Assembly: GCA_013368375.1 (NCBI GenBank)
Contig: JAACJP010000007.1
Coordinates: 1,275,253-1,339,252 of the forward strand
Direction: 5' to 3'
Source of the DNA: Tricholomella constricta
Taxonomy: Eukaryota > Basidiomycota > Agaricomycetes > Agaricales > Lyophyllaceae
DNA: 64,000 nucleotides
Within the stretch, counting starts at the first letter, position 1. Each line of letters opens with the position of its first letter. The position numbers and the translations under genes were made by a program. Of the stretch, positions 1 to 10,459 are shown in pieces. The notes under the pieces are model-generated. The model worked only from the letters and a program-made list of their open reading frames with translations. It made no database searches and was not told the DNA's origin.

Positions 1-959
1 TATCTAGAACATGAAACCCAAGAAACAAATCCCGCTAGATACCACGACGCGTGGCGGGCAGTTGTTGGTGCAGGGTACGAAGCATGATTTAACAGACTAT
101 CTCTCATCTTACGACCGTCACTATAGTGGCATCCTCGTACCAGGTGGATTCGGCAACCGCGGTACCGAGGGTATGATTCTAGCCATTAAATATGCGCGCG
201 AACAAAATATCCCCTTCTTGGGTATTTGCCTCGGCTTCCAGCTCGCAGTCGTGGAATGGGCACGACATGTCCTCGATATTCCCGGTAAGCATAAATCCTC
301 ATGCTCCTTGTGGGAGGCTTTCCTAATCTGTGTCATACGAAGATGCAACCTCGTCCGAATTCGACCACGAAGCAAAACACCCTGTCATCATTTTCATGCC
401 AGAAATCTCCAAAACCCATATGGGCGGAACCATGCGCCTGGGACTCAGGCCTACCGTATTCGAGGAGGGTACAGAAACCTGGTCGCGCGCGAGGCAGCTG
501 TACGGAGGCGCCGGAAAGATCTGGGAACGCCACAGGCATCGATATGAGGTCAACCCGAAATACGTCGATCAACTGATCAAGAGCGGCTTGATCTTCTCGG
601 GCAAGGACGAGAAAGGGGAGCGGATGCAGATTCTTGAGCTGCCTGGTACGTCGTGCCTCTGCTCAAGCTGCGTCTCAACCTAACAATTCGTTGCAGAACA
701 TCCCTTTTTCATGGGGTTACAGGCCCATCCTGAGTTCTGCACGCGTCCTTTGAACCCGTCGCCACCCCTCCTCGGGTTCGTGGCAGCGTCTTCCGGCCCC
801 GCCGTCTTGGCCGAGCAGCTCGAATATCAACGGGCAAACTTCCAGCCGCCACACCCAGCAGATTCGATGGTAAGCGAAGCAGTACTCAGGAATGAGGTTG
901 CTGAGGTCCTGGTGAATGGGACCGCGCGCGATCTCATTGTGTCTGAGACGCCTGCATGA
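1..959 (+). CDS. URA7: CTP synthase, C-terminal glutamine amidotransferase part (5'-truncated by window edge)
   Basis: CTP synthase makes CTP from UTP in the cytosol, using ammonia released from glutamine by its C-terminal class I amidotransferase domain; only that domain is in the window. Four exons join in frame: 1-74, 127-284, 343-645 and 697-959, with GT..AG introns of 52, 58 and 51 bp. Visible motifs are [15 protein letters not shown], the nucleophile-elbow cysteine in [31 protein letters not shown], and the [13 protein letters not shown] segment that holds the catalytic His and Glu. The protein ends at a TGA at 957-959, 265 residues after the window start, as expected for this family. 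The synthase domain lies upstream of the window. The assignment is firm; the gene symbol is by analogy with yeast. Confidence 0.95.
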
Positions 960-2301
960 TCTTTGGATTCAGAGGCCACGGGGGGTTAGATCAAGTCGCC
1001 ATATAGAACACTCTTCATATCTTGATTAGCTTATAGTCCTGGGCATTTCGCCATCTGCAATTATTGCCACCCGCAAAACCTCTTGACATTAGAATAAGTA
1101 CGCATTGTAATGCTTAGAAGTACCTTAGTCCGGCTCCCATAGAATCAGACATAAGGTAAGGGATTCAAACGGGAAGGGAAAGGACATGAAGCCGGGAATT
1201 GAAGAGTATGAGGGACGAAGCGGGAAGGTAAAAGAGTACGAAGTTCTAAAGGGAAGAATACACGGGGGAATGGTGAATGTTGGTGTTCTAATCGCTATAT
1301 AGGTAATGAACCATGTAATAAGCCGCTGCTTGCATGTCTTCAAAATTACCATTGAAGTCTCGTCCAAGAATGTCTTTGGCGTAGGAGGGCCTTACGTTTA
1401 GGTGCGCTATCTCGTTCGTAGAAGCCGAACACTTCGGACGCCCGCCCAGCAAAACAGCATGAGTTGGCGACTGGTCTCCGGAATGATTTCCCATACCGTA
1501 TTGATCGCCCAGCTGAGTTCGGACTCCTGGTATGTAGAATCAAGAATAGACCGGGCAGCGGATTGCAACTTTACGGGGCCGAAGTGGCGCAGCGACAGGG
1601 GAAGTGGAAAATAGATGGGAGAAAATTCCTCCCAATGAAGCCACCATTTTGCGAAAGTGCTTGGAACTAGCAAGGGTAAGGTGAGATATCGACTGAATGT
1701 GTTTCAAAGGCACGTACGGTCAGTCTTCGTAGAACTATTAGAGTCGACCGTACATCGTCAGGTAGTTGCATCCACCAGGACATCGGATTGATGGAATTGA
1801 AGACGGTGGACAATATAGGGCTGCACGGGGCAACAAGACGGGTCAACGACAGCTGAGTTGATCTGTTATTACTGGAAGCAGGTAAAGTCGTGCAGTGGTG
1901 ATAGTGGAAGGGTGAAGGCATACAGGATAGCTGTCACGCCACTGTGGCGCTGCGACCCGCTATCTTCCGACGCCATGAGAAAAGCACTCTTGCATGTGTC
2001 CCGGCTTCATAAGCATATATGTGCTTGATGTTGAAGAAGAAATTTTTTGCCTCGTACTTATGGAAAGCTCCAATTTTTTCCTCAGTCAAATGGCGACAAA
2101 CCATGGTCACAATCATTCATGATCTATAATTCAAGGAAGTCCACATACACTGATTTAAAATTATCTCTGAACAAGCGAGATGTTATGTGCATTCGTCGCG
2201 AACAAATTCTTTTGGGTGAGATGTGAATCTATTGCTAAGTTATGTGTATACCGATGCGCGAGAAATTATACTGTAGGGTAATAAATATTATATGTCATGA
2301 T
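960..2301. other. intergenic region between convergent genes
   Basis: This stretch separates the 3' ends of the CTP synthase gene (+) and the helicase gene (-). I see no reading frame with recognisable domains, no RNA gene and no repeat. It presumably holds the two 3' untranslated regions and terminators. No specific signal can be fixed. Confidence 0.6.
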
Positions 2302-4338
2302 CTACCATCTCTCCTCTGCGGCGCCTCCGCTGCGAGAACTAAACCCTCCTCTACGGGCACCATCCCTAGCCCCACCACGGCCACCGTATCCGCCTCCACT
2401 GCGCCCCTCACGGGCTCCGAAACCGGAGTCTCGGCCCCGATATCCACCTCCTTCGTGATCACGGCTGTAACGGCTTGAACCACCTCCCCCCGAACCATAA
2501 GAGTCATGGCTACTTCTCATCCTCTGCTGGCCTCGTTCCTCCCAGCTGTTCTTCCGCGGGGCCCGACCGTAATCTCCACCGCCACCGCCACTCCTCTCTG
2601 TTGGCCGACCGCCATAACCTCTGGACGGGCGTCTGTCTGCACCTAGTTTTTGGAGGAACTGGGCAGAGACGTATGGTGGAACAGGGAGCCCGAGTCCCTC
2701 CGTTGTCCAGTTCCTCAAGCCCTCGACGATCTCGTCCTTCCGCGTACCCATCTCGGTCGTCTTGCTCATGTAGTAGCCAAGGAGTGACATGAAAGTCTCC
2801 CGAACCGCCTCTTCGTCAAGCTTCAACTTCAATTCCTCCGTGGTGCGTTCAACCTCCTCAACGATGGCCGCCACTGGGCCCTTGAAGAGCTGTGGGCCGC
2901 GGACTTGGCGAACGTAGCCCCGGCGGTCGCGACTTGTTGTTTGGGATGAAGGAGCTGCGGGAGCGTTGGCAAAAAACGTAACTGGATCGTCGTCGAACTT
3001 CTTCGCAAGTTCCTCGACCTCGCTTCTGAGGTTCTCGGCAGTGAGGGGCTTGAGAGGGACCATACTGAGACTCCTTCTGACGAAACCCGTCTCCCAAGGG
3101 AGAAGCACGATATCGCCGCGGCCTTGTGTGTTTGCACGACCTGTGCGTCCGACACGGTGGATGTACTGCTCTGTCGATCCTGGAATACCAACCTGAATGA
3201 CACGGCTCACGCCGGGGTAATCCACACCGCGCGCAGAGACGTCAGAGGTCACGAGGATTGATGCGCCAGAGAAGTCGTTGCGGAATGAGGATGATGTCCT
3301 GGTGCGCGACTCCATGGTCCGCTTGGAGTGAATTTCGTAGATTTGGGTGTTGCGGCCTGCGGGGAGGCAGGACCTGGACAGTTCACGAAGCACAGTGGCG
3401 AAAAGTTGAGTCATTTTCGTGGTGGGCAGGAAGACAAGGGCCTTGGCGGCACCGGGGTTGAGGAGTTGGTCCTGTGCGAGAAGCCGAGTAATGTGCGTGA
3501 TCTGGTCCTTTGCGCTAGGGAGGATGGTGTGGTACTGCGGGACATGAGCATGAACTGGTGACGAGTCATGAGAAACACAGTTTATGAACTTGTGGTTGGG
3601 AGACAACGTCGATTCGGCAATTTCTTGGATTCTCTTGGAGACCGTCGCGGAGAAGAGGAAAGTCTGCCTTTCGGGAACTGGTGGGAGATATTCCTTGATT
3701 GCATCGATATCGGGCTGAAAGCCCATGTCAAGAAGGGTATCCGCTTCGTCCAAAATAAGCTGTTTTCAGTTAGTAAAAGAGTGTTGGAGGTATGAGAAAT
3801 GAAAACGAACCACTTGAGTTTTCGCAATTCCTCGCTTGACTTCAGGTTCCGATTCCAGCAGATCACGAAGACGACCAGGAGTAGCAACGACAAGGTCACG
3901 TCGCGAAGACATCCATTGTCGCATTTGCATCCCTTTACTCTCGCCGCCAACAAAGAGCCTGACACCAAATCCATCGAGGTGAGACGTTAGTCGAGTAGCG
4001 TCCTTGGCAATCTGGGTAGCCAATTCACGAGTGGGACTGATGATGAGAGTCCCCACAGTCTCTCGAGCAAAGACAGTTTTGGCCCTGTGTTCCAAGGTCT
4101 TATCCGACTCTTGTCCAGAATCCCGGAGTGCCTGAGCTGCACGCACTTCGATAGACTTTAACCGTGCCTCGATCGCCGGCAGTAGGAAACCAAGCGTCTT
4201 TCCGGTACCAGTTTTAGCTTTGACTAGGAGATCGCGAGGTGGTCCACTGGAAGGTTCTTGAGGGTTGTAGGGTCTCGCCAACTCTGGAAGCAGAGGAAAA
4301 ACCTCAGCTTGGACAGTCGACATGGTGGTGAGTGACAT
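2302..4338 (-). CDS. DEAD-box ATP-dependent RNA helicase, Mss116-like
   Basis: An ATP-dependent RNA unwinding enzyme. Exons are 3811-4338 and 2302-3759, with a 51-bp intron that falls just before the Walker B motif. In order the protein shows motif I AKTGTGKT, Ia SPTRELATQ, GG, Ib TPGRL, motif II LDEADTLLDMGF, motif III FLFSAT, LVTSDVSARGVDYP and motif VI YIHRVGRTGR. A low-complexity RGG/Gly/Arg/Ser tail of about 110 residues follows, as in Mss116-type helicases, which usually act in mitochondria on group I/II intron RNA. From the ATG at 4338 it is 661 residues. That start cuts the Q motif: the frame stays open upstream to about 4520 and encodes PSFHSLEGVVSKNLLKAI, a good Q-motif lead-in, without an ATG. 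A further 5' exon is therefore likely. Helicase identity is firm; the Mss116 subgroup and mitochondrial location are inferred. Confidence 0.9.
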
Positions 4339-4392
4339 GGGTTTTCCAATAATAGCTTTTAAAAGGTTCTTTGAGACGACTCCTTCGAGGGA

Positions 4393-4974
4393 ATGGAAAG
4401 AGGGGTGTTCGTGGTTTTGAGGGGGTGCGGGGGTGTCCGTAACAGAATGACGAGACTCTACTCTTGCGCTAGCAAGGGCAGACTCATGACGCGCGCCACC
4501 AGAAACGGACAGTCGAGCTGTGCATCATCCTTAGTATTCCTTTATCGCTTCATAAAAAAACTGGACAACGCACTGGCAACTGTGCATGACGGTAGTTTGA
4601 AAGAGCGTCGCACAAACGAGACAGAACAAACTGTTCTCGCTGACTTGCTAGCACAGGCTTTTGTGGCCTGGGCCAAGAATGAGGCCATGATGAGCCGAAT
4701 TAACGAGCTCAACGAGTGGACCGTCGACCAAAATGAATGGGACTTGGTGGAAGCGTCGGTAAGAGAGGTTGTTGAAGTTGAAAAAAAATTGATGGACTAT
4801 GACAAGGAGCGGCCGACCCCGGTCACCCCCGATCACTTTTCGATCGCCCGTGTGTTGGCCCTCACTCACCGTCTGCCGAGTCATTGGATCCTCTCTGCCA
4901 ATTATTCTGTGTCGTCAATGTGGTCCTTGAAAATAATACTATTCTCTGCGCAGCTCGCACTTGGTACTTCTTGA
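4393..4974 (+). pseudogene. coding-looking fragment, possibly MCM-binding protein C-terminus
   Basis: An open frame of 193 codons starts beside the 5' end of the divergent helicase gene. Its middle (about 4556-4880) looks like real protein rather than noise: acidic and helical, with EKKLMDYDKERPTPVTPDHF followed by SIARVLALTHRLPS. This resembles the C-terminal end of MCM-binding protein (MCMBP/ETG1), where a D/E-rich helix is followed by a T-x-D-D-hydrophobic-AR-LSL-S motif. The flanking codons do not look conserved and no exon partners are visible, so it is best read as a truncated relic or one exon of an unrecognised gene. The assignment comes from remembered family features only and is weak. 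Confidence 0.3.
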
Positions 4975-5082
4975 TCAAAGACGCTTGGGAAGATGACCGC
5001 GGAATCAGAATCTGCACCTGATAAAGAACACCACGTTGGACTACTACTACGGTACCGGTGCTCCCACATCATCATCCTCAAC

Positions 5083-6257
5083 ATGTCGACTTCAGGATCT
5101 CCAACTACTCGTGTTGCAATTGTCACAGGCGCCGCTCAAGGGATCGGCCGTGCCATAGCTCTCCGTCTCGCGGCTGATGGTCTCGACGTAGCTGTGGACG
5201 ATCTGCCATCCAAATTGCCTCTTTTGGAAGCTTTGGTAGCAGATATAGAGAAACTTGGACGGAAAGCTGTTGCACTCACGTACAATGTTACTAAAGAGAA
5301 CGAGATGGAAGCCATGGTCGCAAAGACTGTCAGTGACCTCGGCAGGCTGGACGTAGTAAGCACTGACCATCAATATATCTACACCGATAGTGAGTTGACT
5401 TTGGAATAGATGGTTGCAAATGCTGGAATCACTGGGGGCTCTCGTTCCATAATGGAGGGTTCGTTGACTGTTGCGTGTCGATGAATGTCAGTGAATTCTC
5501 GTATACATAGCTGACGTCGACGGATTCGAGTCTGTTGCTGCGGTAAACGTCCGAGGTACATTACTCTGCTACAAGTACGCTGCCAGGCAGATGGTCAAAC
5601 AAGGCACGGGTGGCCGAATCATTGGTGCATATGGGGCAATCTGAATATCTGTGTTTAATTTTAATCCGACTCGTTGAACAGGGGCTTCGTCTATAGCCGG
5701 CAAGCAAGGTTGATTCTACTCGACTTCATTGTAAAAGCGAGCGCTGATCGCTCTTTAGGTTTTGCCAATCTTGGCGCATATTGCGCGTCCAAGGCAGTTG
5801 TTCGTTCCTTGACACACACCGCAGGTCCGTAACATATCTTACCTTCTTCACACATCATCGGGCTGAACTATATCTACATATCAAAGCCCTCGAGCTCGCA
5901 GCTCACAACATAACAGTAAATGCCTATGCCCCGGGCATAATCGAAACATCCATGAGCAAGTTTCATTGTCTCTCTCGCTCTGGTCATAGGTACTGAGTAA
6001 TGATACCCATCTCAGCTACTCGAGAAAACGATGTTGCGTTAGGCGGCCCATGTACTGCCGTCAAGGTGCTGATGAATGTTCCACACGCAAAAGTCGCCCA
6101 ACCCGAGGATGTGGCTAACCTTGTTTCGTACCTGGCCTCCCCGGAGTCCCACTTCATGACGGGTGAGTTTCTTTCAATATGTTCGAAATTCGTTTGTAGA
6201 TACCCTCTTGCTTTAGGCCAGACGGTTTCTATCGATGGTGGACTCAACATCAGTTGA
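5083..6257 (+). CDS. short-chain dehydrogenase/reductase, diacetyl/acetoin reductase-like
   Basis: NAD(P)-dependent oxidoreductase of the classical SDR family. Eight exons join in frame to 261 residues, a normal family length: 5083-5355, 5410-5458, 5511-5624, 5682-5708, 5759-5824, 5887-5955, 6016-6162, 6217-6257. Motifs are the Rossmann nucleotide loop TGAAQGIGRAIA (about residues 14-25), NAG in exon 2, the active-site Ser in GASSIAG, the Tyr-x3-Lys pair in YCASK, VNAYAPGIIETSM, and the C-terminal VSIDGGLNIS. Intron 6 (5956-6015) appears to use a GC donor (GCAAGT). No GT donor gives an open join there, while this one restores frame and length. The substrate is not determined; the GG..TGQ..SIDGG C-terminal pattern resembles fungal diacetyl/acetoin reductases. 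Downstream lies the convergent F-box gene. Confidence 0.88.
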
Positions 6258-6377
6258 TCAGTCTTCCATTGGGATATTCCCTCAATTGCGAGTGCCAATA
6301 GATAATCAGATACATCTTAATTCAATGTAGGGGAACGAGTATGAAAGAATGTCTAGCCGCCGACATAAGAACCTGTG

Positions 6378-7755
6378 TTACTCCTCCGCCTCCTCCTCCT
6401 CCTCCGCCTCCTCCTCCTCCTCCTCCTCCTCCTCCTCCTCCTCCTCCTCGTCTTCCTCCTCCTCCTCTTTCTCCAGTTTAAACTCTAAAAAGTCCTTGAA
6501 TTCTTCCAACTCCTGCATCACCATCTCCTTGAAGGGCTCCGGAGTCATGTTCCCAGTGTAAGAGATAACGATCAAGACTTGCTCCAAATCAGGGAACCGA
6601 GAGAAGAAAGACGCGAGACTTCTCCAGCCTGTGTAATTCCAGCCCCTTATAGTGGCTAGAGCTGGATTATCAGGTACGGATATTGGAAATGACAGATAGA
6701 TGTCCTTGAGGGGAGTTCCCGCTTTGATGGTAGAGAGAGTAGATAGCAACCATTCTGGGGGGGAGATATAGAAAGGGTCGTCTATTTCGAGTTTAACAGT
6801 GCTGAAGGAGTCGAAGTCCAGGGTTTGAAGGCTTGTATTGCGCGACAAATCGACCGGCTCGATTTCGAACGTTCCCGGAGCTAGCGGTACATTAGTTACC
6901 TCTGTTAATGAATTTGCGGGAGCCTACGATGAACTTACCTATATGAGGCTCGAGCCATAAACGTTGCAGAGAAGCTCCAACCATGCGTGCCATGGCCGAA
7001 GCGGCAGCAAAGTCGAACGTGCCATAAAGGGATGTTACTGTAAGACTTTGAAGGCCCGAGAGGTCAAGGACACAATTTGGGTCTTGAATCCAGTTGATAA
7101 ACTCCAAGCTATGGTAGGACCTTGTCCAAGCAAAATCGCAGATGAAATTTTCCAGACGAACTCTCTGGGGACATGCTGGCTGCGGTGCCAGTTTCTCCAA
7201 CTGACCAGTTCTGGCGAAGTCCAAGTCGCCTTGTATGTCTTCAGGAGAGTCAGTTATAGAAAGCTCGACATTCCGCAAAGGCGCTCCTCGGGAAAGCAGG
7301 AGTTGGATGTCCCCATACGTGGGATCGACCTTCCAGCGATGGATGGTGAACGACGTTAGCGTGGGCAGCGCTAACGTGGCGACAAGGCATTCTCTGAGCG
7401 ACCCCGAGATGTCGAACCATCCTAGGGCGGGCTCCGAAGTTGAGGGGGCGATGAGGACACTTTCGACACGTTTCAGTCGACGGAGGATAGCGGCGAGAAT
7501 GTCTCCTTGCGAAGCCAAGGAAAAGCGACGATTGAACCTGATATAACGGACGAGACGCCCCAAGTGTGGAGATCCGACGAGAAGATCGTGGAAAGATGAA
7601 AACTTTTCGGTTGTAGAGATCTCGACCAAACGAAAGAGGGGCCCTCGAGTGGGCGCATACCAGGAGCGGCACACGAGCGCACAGAACTCGAGGCTTTCGC
7701 GGTCATGAAGGTTGTTGATGATGATTGAAATGAGCTCCTGAGGGAAGGTGTTCAT
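6378..7755 (-). CDS. F-box protein with leucine-rich C-terminal region, copy 1
   Basis: Predicted substrate-recognition subunit of an SCF ubiquitin ligase; the substrate is unknown. Two exons, 6939-7755 and 6378-6901, join across a very short 37-bp GT..AG intron to give 446 residues. The N-terminus holds the F-box (MNTFPQELISIIINNL..., then CALVCRSWYAPTRGPLFR). The middle has irregular Leu-rich repeats (for example CVLDLSGLQSLTVTSLYG). The C-terminus is a poly-Glu run encoded by the microsatellite at 6380-6470. Without splicing the frame stops 12 codons after the donor. A paralog at 45583-46931 has the same intron position, which supports the model. Basidiomycetes carry large families of such F-box/LRR proteins. 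F-box assignment is firm; function is inferred. Confidence 0.88.
6380..6470. repeat. CTC/TCC trinucleotide microsatellite encoding poly-Glu
   Basis: A run of TCC/CTC repeats with a few GCC and GTC interruptions. On the minus strand it encodes the acidic Glu-rich (with Ala and Asp) C-terminus of the F-box protein. It is absent from the truncated paralog at 45.6 kb. Confidence 0.95.
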
Positions 7756-8513
7756 CTCGAGGATGATGAGGAACGAACGATTCGTCCATGGCTATTTAAC
7801 AGATAAGAAATCCGCTCTTTGTTCCAGGTTCGGCTGATGAGATTGGCCTTTACATAATCTTCCACCGAAATCATTGTCCGTGATTGAATCCTTCCATCAT
7901 CTATTGTCTTCACGTCAATTCCAAGGTCACTTGAACGTCCTTCTGACAGACTGTAACCTCTTCCTCACAAGGCTGGGTCTGTACGAACAATAGTAACACA
8001 TAGCATGGGGACCGGGGTTTTGAAAATCTGATCGAAACCGTTCTGAACTTCCTCGCCTTTTGTGTTTGCTGTGTCCGATGCTCCATAGGATGAGACGTCC
8101 AGACGTCCACACCCGATCGCGTCAGCAAATCTCCAGATGCTTTTGCTTCCGGCTTCCTATCTGACTTTCTCCGGATCCGGTCGCTTTTGCTCGGGCTTTT
8201 CGACTTTTTCGACTTTTGCTTTACTTGTGGACCTTGAATGTCTAATGCTTACATATATTGTCTTTGGCCTTTTGACATCTGTAAGGGCTTTACGAAGATG
8301 AGGTACTAGTAAAGATTTTACAATTAAAATTATTTCTGAGTGGCATCATGAAAACCTGGAGACTCGGAGAAACCGGAAACTGTCATGACTCGTCCGACCT
8401 CAGTACTCAGTGACTGTTCCTGCTCAGGGACAAGGGTCTATTTTTACTGAGCAAGGCTTGCTTGAATCGAACACTCGACTTCAAATCCTGGCTGGCACCT
8501 CTGGCGCACCGCC
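7756..8513. promoter_or_regulatory. upstream region of F-box copy 1 (duplicated promoter)
   Basis: No gene is visible here. The first ~350 bases match the region upstream of the second F-box gene (46932-47330), including a shared stretch around 'aaggctgggtctgtacgaac' (20 nt). The promoter was therefore copied with the gene. About 29 bases at 7817-7848 are in opposite orientation between the two copies. The right end abuts the duplicated SDR tail. Confidence 0.7.
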
Positions 8514-8765
8514 GTACGGGTGAGTTTCTTTGATATGTTCGAAGTAAGTTTGTCGGTAGATTCGCTCTTGCTTTAGGCCAGACGGCTTCTATCGACGGTG
8601 GATTAAACATCAGTTGATCAGTCTTCCATTGAGATTTTCCCTCAATTGCGGGTGCCATAAATCAGATACATCTTTATTTCAATGTAGGGAACGAGTATGG
8701 AAGAGTGTCCAGGGAACGAGTATGAAAGAATGTCCAACCGCCGACATAAAAACCTGTGTTACCAC
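8514..8765 (+). pseudogene. duplicated 3' tail of the SDR gene (last intron, last exon, 3' UTR)
   Basis: About 245 bases repeat 6160-6373. They hold the donor and body of the last SDR intron, the TTTAG acceptor, the final exon encoding QTASIDGGLNIS with its TGA, and the 3' UTR up to AACCTGTGTTAC. The rest of the SDR gene is missing, so this cannot make protein. A short local duplication (AGGGAACGAGTATG) lies near 8700. In copy 1 the sequence continues straight into the F-box 3' end. Here it is cut by the Copia LTR at 8766, and the F-box continuation is found at 45633. It is the left half of a disrupted segmental duplication. Confidence 0.9.
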
Positions 8766-9045
8766 TGATGGCCTGATCCGGTCTAGAATACAGAATCCTC
8801 AGTGCTCGGTGAAGGCAAGAACAACTGTAATCATTCAATATACCTAGAATACAGACTAGAGGATATTGAATGATAAGTAAAGCAGTAAAAAGGTAACGGA
8901 GATACGTACATGATGACATCCTCAGTGCTCGGTGAAGGCAAGAACAACTGAGGATGGCGACGCGACGACGCGAATGTATATGAACGATCACGTGTTCAGG
9001 AGTACGTAAGTGATGAGATAAAGGGAGGAGGAACGAGTCCCAACA
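8766..9045 (-). repeat. Copia 3' LTR (280 bp)
   Basis: It begins TGATGGCC and ends CCCAACA on the plus strand and matches 45354-45632. It contains an imperfect hairpin (ATCATTCAATAT ... ATATTGAATGAT, about 8831-8872) and a repeated CCTCAGTGCTCGGTGAAGGC block. The left target duplication ACCAC ends at 8765. Confidence 0.95.
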
Positions 9046-9090
9046 CAACCCCATCAGAGCGGAAGTACGAGAGATAAAGAGATAGTAAAA

Positions 9091-9940
9091 TCAGGAAGAA
9101 AGAGGAACGAGACCCAGTGAACTGCAGTGTCGAAGGTGTAGTGGAAGCGGTAAAGACTTGGTGAGGATATCAGCCGTCATCTCCGAAGTCGAGATCCAGG
9201 AAGTAGAGAAGGATCCAGAACGAATATGTTCGCGTATGAAATGGTAGCGAATGTCGATATGTTTAGAACGCGAAGAGGTGGAGTCCGAGTTTGCGATTTC
9301 GATGGCGCTTTGATTATCACAGAGTAGAGGAAATGGGTGTGGGGCAGGAAGGCCGAGAGAGCGTAGAAATTGACGCATCCAGATTGCTTCCTTCATGGCA
9401 TGGGAAATCGACATGTACTCCGCTTCGGTAGATGATAAGGCAATAGTGCGTTGTCAGACAGCGCTCCAGGATACGAGACTAGAGTATAGGAAGAAGACGT
9501 AACCCGAAACGCTGCGTCGATCAGACTCGTCCGATGCCCAATCGGCATCCATCATTCCGCAGTCGCTAGGAATAAGGAGACGAAGCGGGGGGCCGACGGG
9601 GGTCTGAGAGAAATTGTATTCCAAAGACCAATCGAGAGTACCGATAAGGTATCGCAGGACACCCTTTGCAGCAAGTAGATGCGAACGAGAAGGGGAGGCG
9701 TTGAATTGACCCAAAGCCATTGCAGTATAAGCGAGATCAGGGCGAGTGCACAAAGCAAGGTAGAGAATAGAACCGACAAGTCGCTGATAGTGAACGGTAA
9801 TTTCGCTATCCGGTACCTCAGGCAAAGCGTTCGGCGGTGCATCAGGGAGAGTTGAAAGTTTCTTGGGAAGAGGAAGAGAGGCGGGATGAGCGGAGCTGAG
9901 GTTATACTGAGCGAGGAGATCGACAACGAATGACCGTTGA
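9091..9940 (-). pseudogene. Copia reverse transcriptase C-terminus and RNase H
   Basis: This segment completes the Copia polyprotein after the Gypsy insertion. Reading leftward from 9940 it gives RSFVVDLLAQYNL, the Copia segment LVGSILYLALCTRPDLAY, then RNase H motifs: the first Asp in MMDADWASDESDRRS, SSTEAEYMSISHAMKEAIW, LLCDNQSAIEIA and KHIDIRYHFIRE. It ends at 9091. A TGA at 9454-9456 replaces a sense codon just before QRTIALSSTEAEY, so the frame is broken there. Joined to 15829-17788 through the GTTGA duplication it restores KLWLSQ-RSFVVDLL. Confidence 0.9.
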
Positions 9941-10444
9941 TGTTAGGGCAACCCTTGCGGTGGAGCGTGATCACACTGGCAAAGGGGAATTCGAAGTTAT
10001 ATTGAGGTACAGTAAACGAAGGTAAGTAAGGCTTACCTGGCAAAGGGGAATCCGAAGAGAATAGTGTAAAGGATTCCCAAATGCCAGGGGGCCGACTATA
10101 TACGAGTGTAGGATGTGAGGGCCGGTCCTCCAGAGTGTACTGTACATGTAATAATAACGAATGGTGTGCGGCACGTGTATGGACACGTTCCCGACGCTGT
10201 CCGATCCTCGTGGCTCAGGGTACGGGCACGAGGTGGGACAGCCGACGTCGGGGTGTCGGGTCGTCGAGATCGGCGTCGGGTGCACGCAGGGAAGGTGGGG
10301 AAACGACAGGAAGTGAGTAAGTATGTACACCGACGCTTGGGTCGGAGCATCGGGTCGGGATCGCGATCGGTCGGTCGGGGGCGAGCGCGTGAGTCGGGAA
10401 CGATCTGTGAGCGTCAGAGAGCGTGAACGAGAGTTCCCCTAACA
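9941..10444 (-). repeat. Gypsy-1 3' LTR (504 bp)
   Basis: Starts TGTTAGGGCAACCC and ends CCCCTAACA on the plus strand. The matching copy is at 15324-15828. Left flank GTTGA. Confidence 0.95.
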
Positions 10445-10459
10445 TCACCCCCCCTTTTG
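10445..10459 (-). promoter_or_regulatory. Gypsy-1 polypurine tract
   Basis: On the minus strand TCAAAAGGGGGGGTGA immediately precedes the 3' LTR. It doubles as the last codons and the TGA stop of pol. Such tracts prime plus-strand DNA synthesis in LTR elements. Confidence 0.8.

Noticed and set aside
8831..8872. Hairpin in the Copia LTR as a sign that hairpin saturation is shared by Copia
   Set aside because: It is a single imperfect hairpin; the rest of Copia shows no comparable density of inverted repeats.
9941..10444. Open reading frames of 80-120 codons through the Gypsy-1 LTRs
   Set aside because: They lie in LTR sequence, recur in both LTRs and the solo LTR, and have no domain; GC-rich composition explains the long frames.
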